The translations under genes were made by a program, and so were the position numbers. A stretch of DNA of 64,000 nt, from positions 1-64,000 of the forward strand of contig NZ_JAGWDK010000028.1 of NCBI RefSeq assembly GCF_018398875.1. The letters are read 5' to 3'. Position 1 is the first letter of the stretch, and every line of letters starts with the position of its first letter. This DNA is from Bradyrhizobium sp. sGM-13 (lineage in GTDB: Bacteria > Pseudomonadota > Alphaproteobacteria > Rhizobiales > Xanthobacteraceae). Below the pieces are notes generated by a model. The model made no database searches and was not told where the DNA came from. It worked only from the letters and a program-made list of their open reading frames with translations. Below, one piece after another: positions 44,541 through 53,283 of the stretch.

Positions 44541-45854
44541 ATGCCAATGAAGCTCGACGTAAGGGAAATTGAGAGGAAGCCTGCGATTGACCTGTATCAA
44601 CTGGTCTGCGAGCTGTTTCCAATCAACCGCAGTCAAACCGGCTCAGGAGTTCGCAAGACCCTGAGCATCATCGCCCGCCATATTGATCTCGAAATCAATG
44701 AAGTCCGAACGGGAACTTCTGTTTTCGACTGGCACGTTCCGATGGAATGGAATATTCGCCACGGGTCGATCTCCACGGTGGGCGGAAAATGCTTGGTCGA
44801 CTTCGCCAGCAACAATCTTCATGTTCTTGGATATAGCAGGCCGGTGCAGGGCGTGTTCACGCGTGCCGAACTCGCGCGGCACATCCACACGCTGCCTGAT
44901 CAGCCAGATCTTATTCCATACAGGACTGGCTATTACGCCGACGATTGGGGCTTCTGCCTGCCTCATAATCTCTGGCAGACCATGAATGATGACGTCTATC
45001 ATGTCGAGATTGACAGCGATATCTCGGCTGGTTCACTGACGTTTGGTGAGTGTTTCGTTCCCGGCGAGACGCCGAACGAAGTTTTGCTCAGCACCCATGT
45101 CTGTCACCCCAGCCTCGCAAATGACAATCTTTCGGGAATCGCAGTCATGACCGCTCTGGCCATGCGGCAGGCGCGCCAAAAACGACGGCTAGGATATCGA
45201 TTTCTTTTCCTTCCAGCGACGATCGGCGCCATCACCTGGCTCGCCCGCAACGAGCCGGTATTGGCTAACATCAAGTATGGCCTCGTGCTGACGTGTTTGG
45301 GTGATGGCGGGCAATTTCACTATAAGCAGAGCCGCAAGGGGGCGACGATCGATCGGGCCGTGGCACATGTCCTCAGGCATTCCAGCCTCCGCCATGAAAT
45401 ACTGCCGTTCGCCCCCTACGGATATGATGAGCGGCAGTTTTGTTCGCCTGCATTCGATCTGCCGGTAGGCTGCCTTATGCGCGGTGTACATGGTGCTTTC
45501 CCCGAATACCATACGTCGGCAGACAATCTGGATTTCGTGAAGCCGGAGGCCCTCGATCAATCTTACTCGGTAATAGAGACGGTCTTGGACTTACTTGATG
45601 CGGACTGCACGTATGAGCGCGTCGACGGTCGATGCGAGCCTCAGCTTGGAAGACGCGATCTCTATAGAACGATCGCTGGGCAACGCGAGGCGGGCGGCGC
45701 CACGCAGATGGACCTGTTATGGTTGCTCAACCTCGCGGATGGCGACCATAGCCTGTTGGACATGGCGATGCGGGCCGACGTACCCTTTGCTCGGCTTGAG
45801 TCCGCCGCGCGGGTCGCACTGGACGCAGGGCTTGTCCACGCACGTTCCGAGTGA
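44541..45854 (+). CDS. DUF4910/M28-type aminopeptidase-like protein
   Basis: The 437-residue protein is built as DUF2172 (residues ~100-160), an M28-like zinc-peptidase fold with STHVCHPSLANDNLSG (metal-binding His and Asp), a following LPATIGAITWLARNEP and the later EYHTSADNLDFV, and a C-terminal winged-helix region (DLLWLLNLADGDHSLLDMAM). Proteins of this type are found in clusters for branched or deoxy sugars, where their role is not settled. I chose ATG 44541 because the product from there matches the family start (DVREIERKPAIDLYQLVCEL); an upstream in-frame start at 44484 overlaps the RmlC remnant. Confidence 0.85.
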   Translation: MPMKLDVREIERKPAIDLYQLVCELFPINRSQTGSGVRKTLSIIARHIDLEINEVRTGTSVFDWHVPMEWNIRHGSISTVGGKCLVDFASNNLHVLGYSRPVQGVFTRAELARHIHTLPDQPDLIPYRTGYYADDWGFCLPHNLWQTMNDDVYHVEIDSDISAGSLTFGECFVPGETPNEVLLSTHVCHPSLANDNLSGIAVMTALAMRQARQKRRLGYRFLFLPATIGAITWLARNEPVLANIKYGLVLTCLGDGGQFHYKQSRKGATIDRAVAHVLRHSSLRHEILPFAPYGYDERQFCSPAFDLPVGCLMRGVHGAFPEYHTSADNLDFVKPEALDQSYSVIETVLDLLDADCTYERVDGRCEPQLGRRDLYRTIAGQREAGGATQMDLLWLLNLADGDHSLLDMAMRADVPFARLESAARVALDAGLVHARSE

Positions 45855-46290
45855 TCGAAGCGGGTCGAATGATACACCATCACGCCGCGAGTTCATCTTG
45901 CCGGTGATCGGCTCGGTGGCGTTGTGGATAGGTGTCCGGGCCGCCGACGTAGCGCCGTCTCGGAGTTTTTCCGCCTGGATGGCGACGAAGACATTCTTTG
46001 TCGACTTGGCCGACGGCCTATGCTTTGCCTGTGCAGATTCTACGCAATACCTGATCGAGCATGCTCGAAACCCGATGTCGAAGCCTATCTGGGCCCGGCG
46101 GCCCCCTATGCAAGTCCTGTTCGAGCTGTCGCGATTGCGGAACCTGAACCCGGCGTTTTGCGAGGTTTCCTCTTATGATGATGCGCTTGGAAACGCGCGC
46201 CGCGTGGCGACACGCAAGCCGCAGCCCGCGATCATTATCGGCACGAGGCCCACAGGAACCACGCGTTCGTGGTAACCGAGCAAAGGGTGA
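45855..46290 (+). other. decayed stretch, perhaps a methyltransferase remnant
   Basis: Short blocks such as FFRLDGDEDIL and FVDLADGLCFA (in different frames, 45965-46030) recall the VDLxFxDGxH region of small SAM methyltransferases, but the match is weak. No intact gene is present. Confidence 0.25.
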
Positions 46291-46301
46291 CGGCCCGGCG
46301 G

Positions 46302-47243
46302 TCATGCCGCGGGTCGGGATCGATACCATTCCACTGTACGGCGCAGGCCCGCGTACAGCGTTGTCGACGGGTTCCAGCCGATCAATTTGCGGGAAGTGGC
46401 AACATCGGCTTTCAGTACCCGCTCGAGCGGTCGATCGGGAACTGCCCCGAACAGCGGTTCGGGCGCACCGGGAATCAATGCTCTTAGCTGCTGTACAATC
46501 TCCCGGATCGTGCACACCTCGCCCCATCCAAGATCTATCACACGGCCCTCGGCGCCAGATGCGTGGGCGCACACTATAAGGCCATCGACCACGTCATCGA
46601 CGTAGATCCAATCAACCGGCCGGACGCCGCTGCTCAGCTTGGCACGCTCGCCGCGCAAAAAGGTGGTGATAACGTAGGGGACCAGCTTCGTGAGGTCCGC
46701 CTGCGCCGGGCCGTAAACCATGGCGATCTTCGCGATGACGACCTCGGTCTGATACAGCGCCTCGAACATCCGAGCATACGCCGACGTAGCCCCTTTTGCC
46801 GCGGCATAGGGCGAGGAAGGTATGTGATCGGGGTTATCCGGCTCTTCAACGGAGCCCGCGAACACGATCCGGCCGGCGCCGCTTTCAGCGGTGACCAGGA
46901 GCAGATTGAATGCGGTGAGGAAGTTGTTTTGCAGGATCGGCAGCACCATTTCGAAACTGCGCGAACCCGTCACCAGACCAGCGAGGTGATAGGTCGTGTC
47001 AGGCCGGACAGTCCGGATCAGTTCTCGCGTTGCCTGCAGATCGACCAGATTGACGTTCCACCAACAGATAGCGGTGGCGCGTCGGGCATTGCTGACATCT
47101 CCGCCAATCGATTTCCACCAGGCCGGTACGTCGGCCGGTGGCTGGCGCGAGACCGCGTGTAATTCGACGCCCAAGCCCGTGAGCCTCTTGCAAAGCTGGG
47201 ATCCAATGAAGCCTCGTGCGCCAGTCACCAATACCTTTTCCAT
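46302..47243 (-). CDS. NAD-dependent epimerase/dehydratase
   Basis: The 313-residue extended SDR protein has VTGARGFIGSQL at the N-terminus, TTYHLAGLVTGSR, VFAGSVEEPD, the catalytic Tyr-Lys pair in SPYAAAKGATSAY, and VYGPAQADLTKLVPY. It is complete. In the context of CDP-glucose genes it could reduce or epimerise a CDP-keto-deoxysugar (as CDP-tyvelose or abequose enzymes do), but substrate specificity cannot be read. It lies 35 bases after the rfbG remnant on the same strand. Confidence 0.88.
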   Translation of the reverse strand: MEKVLVTGARGFIGSQLCKRLTGLGVELHAVSRQPPADVPAWWKSIGGDVSNARRATAICWWNVNLVDLQATRELIRTVRPDTTYHLAGLVTGSRSFEMVLPILQNNFLTAFNLLLVTAESGAGRIVFAGSVEEPDNPDHIPSSPYAAAKGATSAYARMFEALYQTEVVIAKIAMVYGPAQADLTKLVPYVITTFLRGERAKLSSGVRPVDWIYVDDVVDGLIVCAHASGAEGRVIDLGWGEVCTIREIVQQLRALIPGAPEPLFGAVPDRPLERVLKADVATSRKLIGWNPSTTLYAGLRRTVEWYRSRPAA

Positions 47244-47278
47244 AGCCGCATCCTAATGGCAGAAATTGCTATGGCGCA

Positions 47279-48034
47279 TCAGGTCGGACGATGAACACGG
47301 CGAATTGCCGTAGACACCCCGGCGGCCGATCGCCACAAGTCAAAGAGCTCGGCACGAAGCTCGGACGGATCCTGGAGATCGGCCTCGATCTGCATCACGG
47401 CGTCGCCACGGGCATGCTTATCGTCGACGAGAACCGATCGCTGAACCCCGACATTCTTGCTAAGGCGGATGGCGCTTACGCAGGACTCCATGCCCGCGAA
47501 TTCTGTCCAAGTCAGACCACTTGAACCGTCAGCGCTGAACACGGACTCAATTGTGCCGAGCCCCGCCTTCGTTTCGCTCAGACGGCAAATCCGACCGTTC
47601 TCTCGATCGCACCGGATCCATTCACGGTTCTCGTAGCACTTGTCGTAGGTGACGGTGAGTACCGCGCGGACCGAATCCATCTGCCGACCGGCCTGCAACA
47701 GATGCGCCGTTCCCATAACATTTGCGCGATAGGTCTCGGATGGATTGGCATAGGAATAGGGTAGCAATGGTTGTGCCGCGATGTGGGTAACGATATCGGG
47801 CGCAGCGCTACGAAGCGTGCCGACCAAATGATTGCAGTTGGTCACGTCGCCCAGAATCGGCCCCATGCCGGCCAGGCGAGCGATTTCAAAAAGGCTGGGC
47901 GTCGCGGATGGCGGCGTCAGCGCGTACCCGGTCACCGTGACGTCGAGACGTTGCAGCCAAAGCGCGAGCCTTGAGCCTTTGAAATCCGCGTACCCTATGA
48001 GAAAGATGCGCATGCTCGCCTGGAAGCTGCTCAT
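47279..48034 (-). pseudogene. CDP-glucose 4,6-dehydratase (RfbG) remnant
   Basis: ATG 48034 overlaps the rfbF stop (ATGA). The 251-codon ORF keeps MRIFLIGYADFKGSRLALWL, HIAAQPLLPYSYANPSETYR, NVMGTAHLLQAGRQ, VTYDKCYENREW and SCVSAIRLSKNVG, so it is RfbG. The glycine motif GHTGFKGS has become GYADFKGS, the YxxxK region is scrambled, and about 100 residues are missing. It is therefore most likely inactive. The step would convert CDP-glucose to CDP-4-keto-6-deoxyglucose. Confidence 0.75.
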
Positions 48035-48810
48035 TTTTCCCACACCTTCCACGGAGCGTTGCCCTCAATCCAGAGCGCTTCGAGGAACGTCTTGTCACGC
48101 AGAGTATCCATGGGCTGCCAGAAGCCGTGGTGCTGGTAAGCCGAAAGCTGTTGCTGCTCGGCCAAGGTCGTGAGCGGCTCGTGCTCCCAAACAGTGGAGT
48201 CATCCACCAGCAGGTCAAATACTTTCGGGGAGAGCACGAAGAAGCCACCATTGATCATTTCCCCATCACCCCAAGGTTTTTCCTTGAAGCTGGCAACACG
48301 GTGATCACTACAAATTTTGAAGGCGCCGAAACGGCTAGGCGGATAGGTCGCGGTTAGAGTGGCGAGCGTACCCTGGCGACGGTGGAAGGCGATCGATGCG
48401 GATATGTCGATGTCTCCCACACCATCGCCATAGGTCAAGCAGAAGGCGTCCTCATCCGTCAGGTAATTAGCAACTCGCTTGAGCCGACCACCCGTCATGG
48501 TCTTCTCGCCGGTATCGACGAGCGTCACCTTCCAAGGTTCGGCATGATGCTGGTGGACTTGCATACGGTTTTTCGTCATGTCGACGGTGACATCCGACAC
48601 GTGCAGGAAGTAGTTGGCGATGTATTCCTTGATCAGATAACCCTTATAGCCACAGCAGATCACGAAATCGTTGATGCCATAGTGCGAGTAGATTTTGAGG
48701 ATGTGCCACAGAATCGGCTTGCCGCCGATCTCGATCATGGGCTTGGGCCGAAGGTGGGTTTCCTCGGAGATTCGGGATCCGAGGCCGCCCGCGAGGATCA
48801 CAGCTTTCAC
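48031..48810 (-). CDS. rfbF: glucose-1-phosphate cytidylyltransferase
   Basis: The 259-residue enzyme (GTG 48810) has the nucleotide-binding AVILAGGLGSRISEETHLRP with KPMIEIGGKPILWHI, then CLTYGDGVGDIDI, GAFKICSDHRVASFKEKP, INGGFFVLSPKVF and HHGFWQPMDTLRDKTFLE, all standard RfbF motifs. It makes CDP-glucose from glucose-1-phosphate and CTP, the first step to CDP-dideoxy or branched sugars. Choosing GTG 48810 places TGGAG 8-12 bases upstream and gives a 1-base overlap with the preceding stop (TAGTG). GTG 48822 is an alternative. Confidence 0.92.
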   Translation of the reverse strand: MKAVILAGGLGSRISEETHLRPKPMIEIGGKPILWHILKIYSHYGINDFVICCGYKGYLIKEYIANYFLHVSDVTVDMTKNRMQVHQHHAEPWKVTLVDTGEKTMTGGRLKRVANYLTDEDAFCLTYGDGVGDIDISASIAFHRRQGTLATLTATYPPSRFGAFKICSDHRVASFKEKPWGDGEMINGGFFVLSPKVFDLLVDDSTVWEHEPLTTLAEQQQLSAYQHHGFWQPMDTLRDKTFLEALWIEGNAPWKVWEK

Positions 48811-49073
48811 TACTGGCTCCACTTCCGGCCATCCGGCCGTTGTCGCCCGAGTTCACGGCAGGATTGCTCCGCCAGCGCGACGGGGCGTACGGGCTTGAAC
48901 AGAAACTGCCGAGCATGTGGAGACCTCCCGTCGAGGACGGGGAGATCGAACGTAGCGGCGGCGACGTAGTTCGCCTGCCCAGCTCCAAAGGAAGCCATGA
49001 CATCGTTGTCCAACTCGTTGATGAGGTCTCGAAACGGAAGAAGGCCAGCATCGGGGGCTGAGGTGTCGTTCAT
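48810..49073 (-). CDS. hypothetical protein, 87 aa
   Basis: ATG 49073 overlaps the stop of the HDAC-like remnant (ATGA) and the stop TAG overlaps the rfbF start. The product begins MNDTSAPDAGLLPFRDLINE then LDNDVMASFGAGQANYVAAA, protein-like and acidic. The last 35 residues are basic and less convincing, so the gene may be truncated. The family is not recognised. The tight overlaps suggest it belongs to the same transcript as rfbF. Confidence 0.45.
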   Translation of the reverse strand: MNDTSAPDAGLLPFRDLINELDNDVMASFGAGQANYVAAATFDLPVLDGRSPHARQFLFKPVRPVALAEQSCRELGRQRPDGRKWSQ

Positions 49074-49270
49074 GTATGGCTCCTGCCTGTTTCCTTCATT
49101 CCAATTCGCAGGCCCGGGGATAAATGCGCTGCGCAGGCCGACAACGCGTCCAGTCGGTAGCCGCCCTCCTGTACGATGCAGATCGGCTTGCCGATCGCGG
49201 CCAATGCCAAGCCGATTTCTCGGTAGACGTCTGGCGGAAGCGTCCAGCCGCCATGCGGATCACCGATTGC
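49070..49270 (-). pseudogene. histone-deacetylase/acetylpolyamine amidohydrolase family C-terminal remnant
   Basis: The minus strand reads AIGDPHGGWTLPPDVYREIG then LALAAIGKPICIVQEGGYRL and DALSACAAHL. The block DPxGGxxL..-Y..IG..-A.G.P...VQEGGY is the characteristic C-terminal segment of HDAC-like deacetylases, including acetylpolyamine amidohydrolases. A stop codon lies immediately before it in the same frame and the catalytic front half is missing. Confidence 0.6.
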
Positions 49271-49303
49271 TCAAAGCTTGTCTCGCTTGCTGCCATCTTC
49301 ATT

Positions 49304-50206
49304 CCCTGCTGCGAACGATCTAATCCAATCTAAGAGAGGACTAAGTGCGCCTAAATGCGGCGGCGTGACAGAATACTGACGTGGATGCTCTGCTTCCGTT
49401 GAATCTTCTTTGGCCAAGCTCTGCCTCATTCGGGCGGCTCACGAGTTGATCTGGCTGAGACCTGCCACGATTGAGTCCACGATGTGCTCGCCTACGTCGG
49501 CGAATTGGAATCATGAGGTGCTCAGCCCAGAGGGCGGACGATTGACAGGCCAATGCGCGAGGCCTTTGGGCCTGCGGCTGCGATCACACTGAACAGTCCA
49601 TCATGCTATCTCCAAGAGAAATTATACTGGATCGAGCCTGCGCGCGCGGCATTTCTGCGACCGGCGAATCGGCGCATCAAGTTCGTTTGCGAGAGCGGAC
49701 CCTTGGTTGATGTTATATGCCGAAGTCTTTGCATGTGATGCTCGCGCCACGTGGTGTTCGATCGGCCCAACGTTCACCAATAATTGCCGTGTCTTTCATT
49801 TGGATCAATCACTAGCGTTGGTAGTTGACGGCAGCGACGCATTAATCGCGTCGCTGATGGCCGACATGCGCACTGTGCCGACCTGACGCTGTGAAGAGGA
49901 CCAGAGGTCATCATGCCATGCGAGCCCGACGGGAGCGGGTGGTTCTCCAGGCATGCCGTGATGCTCTACGACCGACGGGCCTTGCTGGGCGGACCCGAGA
50001 TGTGGTCTGCGACCCGGCCTGTTCCCCGCAATAACGTGCCGGCGATCTTCTTCCCCGCGGCTGCGCCGCTCCTCGCGCAGCAACAAGATAGCCGCACGCC
50101 ATCTCCGCATGCGCGGCAGCCTGACGGTGCGGGTCGGCCGTCCCGGGGCTCAAGATCGCCACAAGGCCGCGATGGTCGCAGGCTTTCACAGCACAGGAGA
50201 TCCACC
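49304..50206. other. 900-base stretch without a supported gene
   Basis: Only low-quality ORFs are seen. It includes the second copy of the motif described at 42128 (49798-49834) and the leader of the DUF736 gene, whose ribosome site GGAG is at 50197-50200. Confidence 0.45.
49798..49834. repeat. motif shared with 42128-42164, copy 2
   Basis: TGGATCAATCAC, GTTGGTAGTTGACGG: the second copy. It is about 500 bases upstream of the minus-strand HDAC'-hypothetical-rfbF genes. Confidence 0.4.
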
Positions 50207-50509
50207 ATGTCCCAGATCGGTTCGTTCACCCGCAGCAACGATGGCACCTACACCGGCATCATCAAGACGCTTGCGATCAAGCCCAAGGCGCGCCTCGTCC
50301 CCAGCGAGCCCGCCTCCACCAGCGACAAGGCGCCAGACCTGCGCGTGATCGTCTCCGGGGTCGAGATCGGTGCCGCCTGGCGCCGGACCTCGAAGGACAA
50401 CCGCACCTACTACTCGGTTAACCTCGACGATCCGTCCCTCACCGCGCCCGTCTACGCCAACCTCTTCGAAGGCGACGATGGCGAGTTTGCGCTGATCTGG
50501 TCGCGCTGA
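50207..50509 (+). CDS. DUF736 family protein, full length
   Basis: ATG 50207 with GGAG upstream gives the standard 100-residue DUF736 protein: SQIGSFTRSNDGTYTGIIKT, LRVIVSGVEIGAAWRRTSKD, TYYSVNLDDPSLTAPVYANL, FEGDDGEFALIWSR. It is a small cytoplasmic protein of unknown role, widespread on rhizobial plasmids and conjugative islands. Two partial copies occur in this window (35488-35771 and 50638-50762). Confidence 0.92.
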   Translation: MSQIGSFTRSNDGTYTGIIKTLAIKPKARLVPSEPASTSDKAPDLRVIVSGVEIGAAWRRTSKDNRTYYSVNLDDPSLTAPVYANLFEGDDGEFALIWSR

Positions 50510-50637
50510 CCGACACCGCGGACCGCAGGCCGTTATTATGCGGAGCGGCACAGCGACAAAAGACCTGGAAAACCGGGACTAACAGCCAACGACTTCGCAT
50601 AATCCCACGCTACGCATAATCGGCATTAGCCCCCAAG

Positions 50638-50762
50638 ATGCGGAAGTGCGGCCCTTCAGAGGGTTCTCGACGCGGACCAGCTTGGCCTTGGCATTGAGAG
50701 CGAGGTGCGAATCGAGCCGGAAAAGCCATTGCCGTTCAAGGTGAAGGTGCCGATGGTCGCCA
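50638..50762 (-). pseudogene. DUF736 N-terminal remnant
   Basis: ATG 50762 starts MATIGTFTLNGNGFSGSIRT, a divergent DUF736 start. After one indel the family continues (LALNAKAKLVRVENPLKGR) and then stops at about 50640. It is convergent with the full-length gene. Confidence 0.65.
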
Positions 50763-50911
50763 TTATCGTGTCTTTGTTTTCACTTTCCCGGGCCGCGCCC
50801 ATCGCGGCCTCGATGGCTGGCGACAGACCGGAGGCGGTCGACTCGCACCCGAGGGGGCCGGCCGCTGTAGAGGGCGTCCAGGGTGCGACTTTCTTGTCCT
50901 GCGCGAGGAAT

Positions 50912-50961
50912 TGATACGCGGCGTGGATGCTTACCATCCAAAAAATCAATTTTACCAATGT
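50912..50961 (+). promoter_or_regulatory. nod box (NodD-binding promoter element)
   Basis: The region contains GCGTGGATGCTTACC followed by ATCCAAA and AATCAATTTTACCAAT (to 50959), an almost complete match to the rhizobial nod box (GATG block, ATC, and the AAACAATCRATTTTACCAATC half). It points to the nodF start about 110 bases downstream. Flavonoid-NodD control is expected from the known role of nod boxes. Confidence 0.88.
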
Positions 50962-51072
50962 TGCGGAATGTTGCATTGGCAACAGCACCTGACGCCCACC
51001 GATCACGTCACTGCTTCTATCGGCGACGCGGCTCGGCTGAGGAACGGCGTCGCGTTCGCGTCGAGGCGCCTG

Positions 51073-51336
51073 ATGGAAGCCACAGGATGGCAGATCAAAC
51101 TCGCGAAGGAACATCGCCAAAACCAAGGAATACCCGCGGGCGGCGGCGAGACAACGATCGCCACGGAACTTACCTTGCGTGGCATCCAGTCGCCGGAGTT
51201 GACGGACCTCATCTACGACCTGGAACAGTCCAACGGCATGCAGATCGAGATGAACACGGATGATGCCTGGTCGAACCTCAAGCATATCGGCGACACGGTT
51301 GAAGCTGTCCACGGCTTCCTCGCTAAGAAGGCCTGA
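51073..51336 (+). CDS. nodF: NodF-like acyl carrier protein, N-terminus altered
   Basis: The 87-residue product from ATG 51073 keeps the NodF core: IATELTLRGIQSPELTDLIY and DLEQSNGMQIEMNTDDAWSN, then LKHIGDTVEAVHGFLAKKA. The Ser that would carry phosphopantetheine is present in GIQSPEL (GIDSL in typical NodF). The first 30 residues are not normal; a typical NodF start (MADQ) lies in another frame at 51089, so an indel changed the N-terminus. NodF carries the special polyunsaturated acyl chain for Nod factors together with NodE. Behind a strong nod box; the stop adjoins the nodE' ATG. It may be a pseudogene. Confidence 0.8.
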   Translation: MEATGWQIKLAKEHRQNQGIPAGGGETTIATELTLRGIQSPELTDLIYDLEQSNGMQIEMNTDDAWSNLKHIGDTVEAVHGFLAKKA

Positions 51337-51645
51337 ATGGAGAGGAGCGTCGTCATTACCGGAATGGGCGGGCTGTGCGGCCTAGACACCTGCGCCGCCT
51401 CCATCTGGAAAGAGATGCGCGAAGGCCGCACCGCCATCGGCCCGATCGTCGATTCCGAGCTTTACGAGCTGAAGGTCAGGATCGGCGCCGACCTCAAAGC
51501 GCTATCGGAGCATGACATCGACTGCAAGCAGCTCGTCGATCTCGACGCCACGTCCAATGTGCTGCGCCAGCGCAAGGTGCGCGTGGCGCTGAACAACGCC
51601 TCTGCCTTCGGCGGCACGAACGGTTCCGGCGTTCGGCCAAGCTAG
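51337..51645 (+). pseudogene. nodE: nodE with a large internal deletion
   Basis: ATG 51337 directly follows the nodF stop. Residues 1-68 (SVVITGMGGLCGLDTCAASI, WKEMREGRTAIGPIVDSELY, LKVRIGADLKAL) are the NodE ketosynthase start. The next block (VDLDATSNVLRQRKVRVALN, NASAFGGTN) belongs to the C-terminus, so about 300 residues including the active-site Cys and His are missing. The last residues (GSGVRPS) are out of frame. NodE, a beta-ketoacyl synthase that sets the Nod-factor acyl chain, cannot function here. Confidence 0.88.
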
Positions 51646-51771
51646 TCAGGAGAGTGTCGGTTCACCGTCTGGCGGGTTGACGGCCGCATGGCTTCGCGCG
51701 TGGTGCGCGTCTTGCTTATCGAGAGAAAATACACGTAACAGCCAGCCTGCCTTTGGAATCACGCTGCAGGC

Positions 51772-51787
51772 TGTCGGGTTTCCGACA
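51772..51787. promoter_or_regulatory. NifA-type upstream activator site before dctA
   Basis: TGTCGGGTTTCCGACA is a perfect TGT-N10-ACA palindrome 104 bases before the dctA ATG and is homologous to the site at 17445-17460. No clean -24/-12 element was found between it and dctA; the best candidate (CGGACACGGCTGGC, near 51803) has spacing one base short. Confidence 0.6.
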
Positions 51788-51891
51788 TCGTCGTCTTCAA
51801 TCGGACACGGCTGGCATGAAAAGCTCGTCTGATGCCGTCGCCTCTCAACGCGCGACGGCTCGGTGTTCGAGTTCGTATGGGAAGGAGCGTC

Positions 51892-53214
51892 ATGACCACC
51901 ATCGCAACTGCGGCGTCCGCGCGGGCGTCGCGAACTTGGTACAAAATCCTCTACGTTCAGGTGCTGATCGCGATTCTGATTGGCGTCCTCGTCGGTTGGC
52001 TATGGCCGTCGCTCGCGACCAACGACTGGGTCAAGGCGCTCGGTGACGGCTTCATTAAGCTAATCAAGATGCTGATCGCGCCGATCATCTTCTGCACCGT
52101 AGTCTCGGGCATCGCGCACATCCAGGATGCGAAAAAGGTCGGCCGGGTCGGCCTCAAGGCGCTTGTCTATTTCGAGGTCGTCTCCACCTTTGCCTTGGTG
52201 CTCGGCCTGGTGATGGGCAATCTTTTTCAGATCGGCCACGGCCTTGCGGCCAAGCCCGATGCCGCAGCCGTCGCCAACTACGTGAAGCAGGCGGAAGCCT
52301 CGAAAAGCGTCGATTTCATCCTCAATATCATTCCCGACACCGTGGTCGGCGCGCTGGCGCGCGGCGATATCCTGCAGGTGCTCTTGTTTGCGATTCTGTT
52401 CGGCTTCTCGCTGATGGCGCTGGGTGAGCGCGGCGCAAAGTTGCGTGGCATGATCGACGACGCGGCGCACGCGGTGTTCGGCGTCATCGCCATTGTCATG
52501 AAGGTAGCGCCGATCGGCGCGTTCGGGGCCATGGCCTTCACGATCGGTAAGTTCGGACCATCGGCGCTCGGCAATCTGATCGGTCTCGTCGCGCTGTTCT
52601 ATGCTACGGCCGCGCTGTTCGTGGTGGTCGTGCTCGGTCTGATCTCGCGCTTCGTCGGGTTTTCGATCTTCAAGTTTATCGCCTATATCAAGGATGAGCT
52701 CTTGCTCGTGCTCGGCACCTCGTCCTCGGAAAGTGCGCTGCCGCAGTTGATGACGAAGCTCGAGCGGCTGGGCTGCTCCAAGCCGGTGGTCGGCCTCGTG
52801 GTGCCTACCGGCTACTCCTTCAACCTCGATGGCACCAACATCTACATGACCTTGGCAACGCTGTTTATCGCTCAGGCGCTCGGGGTCGATCTCAGCTTCG
52901 GCCAGCAGCTGACCATTCTCGTTGTGGCGATGCTGACTTCGAAAGGCGCAAGCGGTATCACCGGGGCCGGCTTCATCACGCTCGCGGCGACGCTTTCAGT
53001 GGTTAATCCAGTGCTGGTGCCGGGCATGGCAATCGTGTTCTCGATCGACAAATTTATGAGCGAGGTGCGCGCCCTTACTAATATCATCGGCAACGGTATT
53101 GCCGCGGTGTTCGTGGCCTGGTGGGAAGGCGAACTCGACCAGGCCACGCTGCATGCGCGGCTTAACCTGAAAATCGATCCCAACGACGGCGAGACTTCGA
53201 ACACGGCAGGGTAG
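51892..53214 (+). CDS. dctA: C4-dicarboxylate transport protein DctA
   Basis: The 440-residue transporter is complete. It has the N-terminal helices (ILYVQVLIAILIGVLVGWLW), LIKMLIAPIIFCTVVSGIAH, the substrate-loop serines (LGTSSSESALPQLM) and VPTGYSFNLDGTNIYMTLAT, the DAACS-family signature. It imports succinate, malate and fumarate with sodium or protons; in rhizobia DctA is needed for symbiotic nitrogen fixation. ATG 51892 has AAGGAG 7 bases upstream. The preceding 200 bases resemble 17290-17560, next to the broken dctA copy. This copy appears to be the working one. Confidence 0.96.
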   Translation: MTTIATAASARASRTWYKILYVQVLIAILIGVLVGWLWPSLATNDWVKALGDGFIKLIKMLIAPIIFCTVVSGIAHIQDAKKVGRVGLKALVYFEVVSTFALVLGLVMGNLFQIGHGLAAKPDAAAVANYVKQAEASKSVDFILNIIPDTVVGALARGDILQVLLFAILFGFSLMALGERGAKLRGMIDDAAHAVFGVIAIVMKVAPIGAFGAMAFTIGKFGPSALGNLIGLVALFYATAALFVVVVLGLISRFVGFSIFKFIAYIKDELLLVLGTSSSESALPQLMTKLERLGCSKPVVGLVVPTGYSFNLDGTNIYMTLATLFIAQALGVDLSFGQQLTILVVAMLTSKGASGITGAGFITLAATLSVVNPVLVPGMAIVFSIDKFMSEVRALTNIIGNGIAAVFVAWWEGELDQATLHARLNLKIDPNDGETSNTAG

Positions 53215-53283
53215 GCGGCTGCATTTCTAACCGTCATTCCAGGGCAAGTCGAACTCGGGTGTAACCGGATTCGCGGGTCTTAG

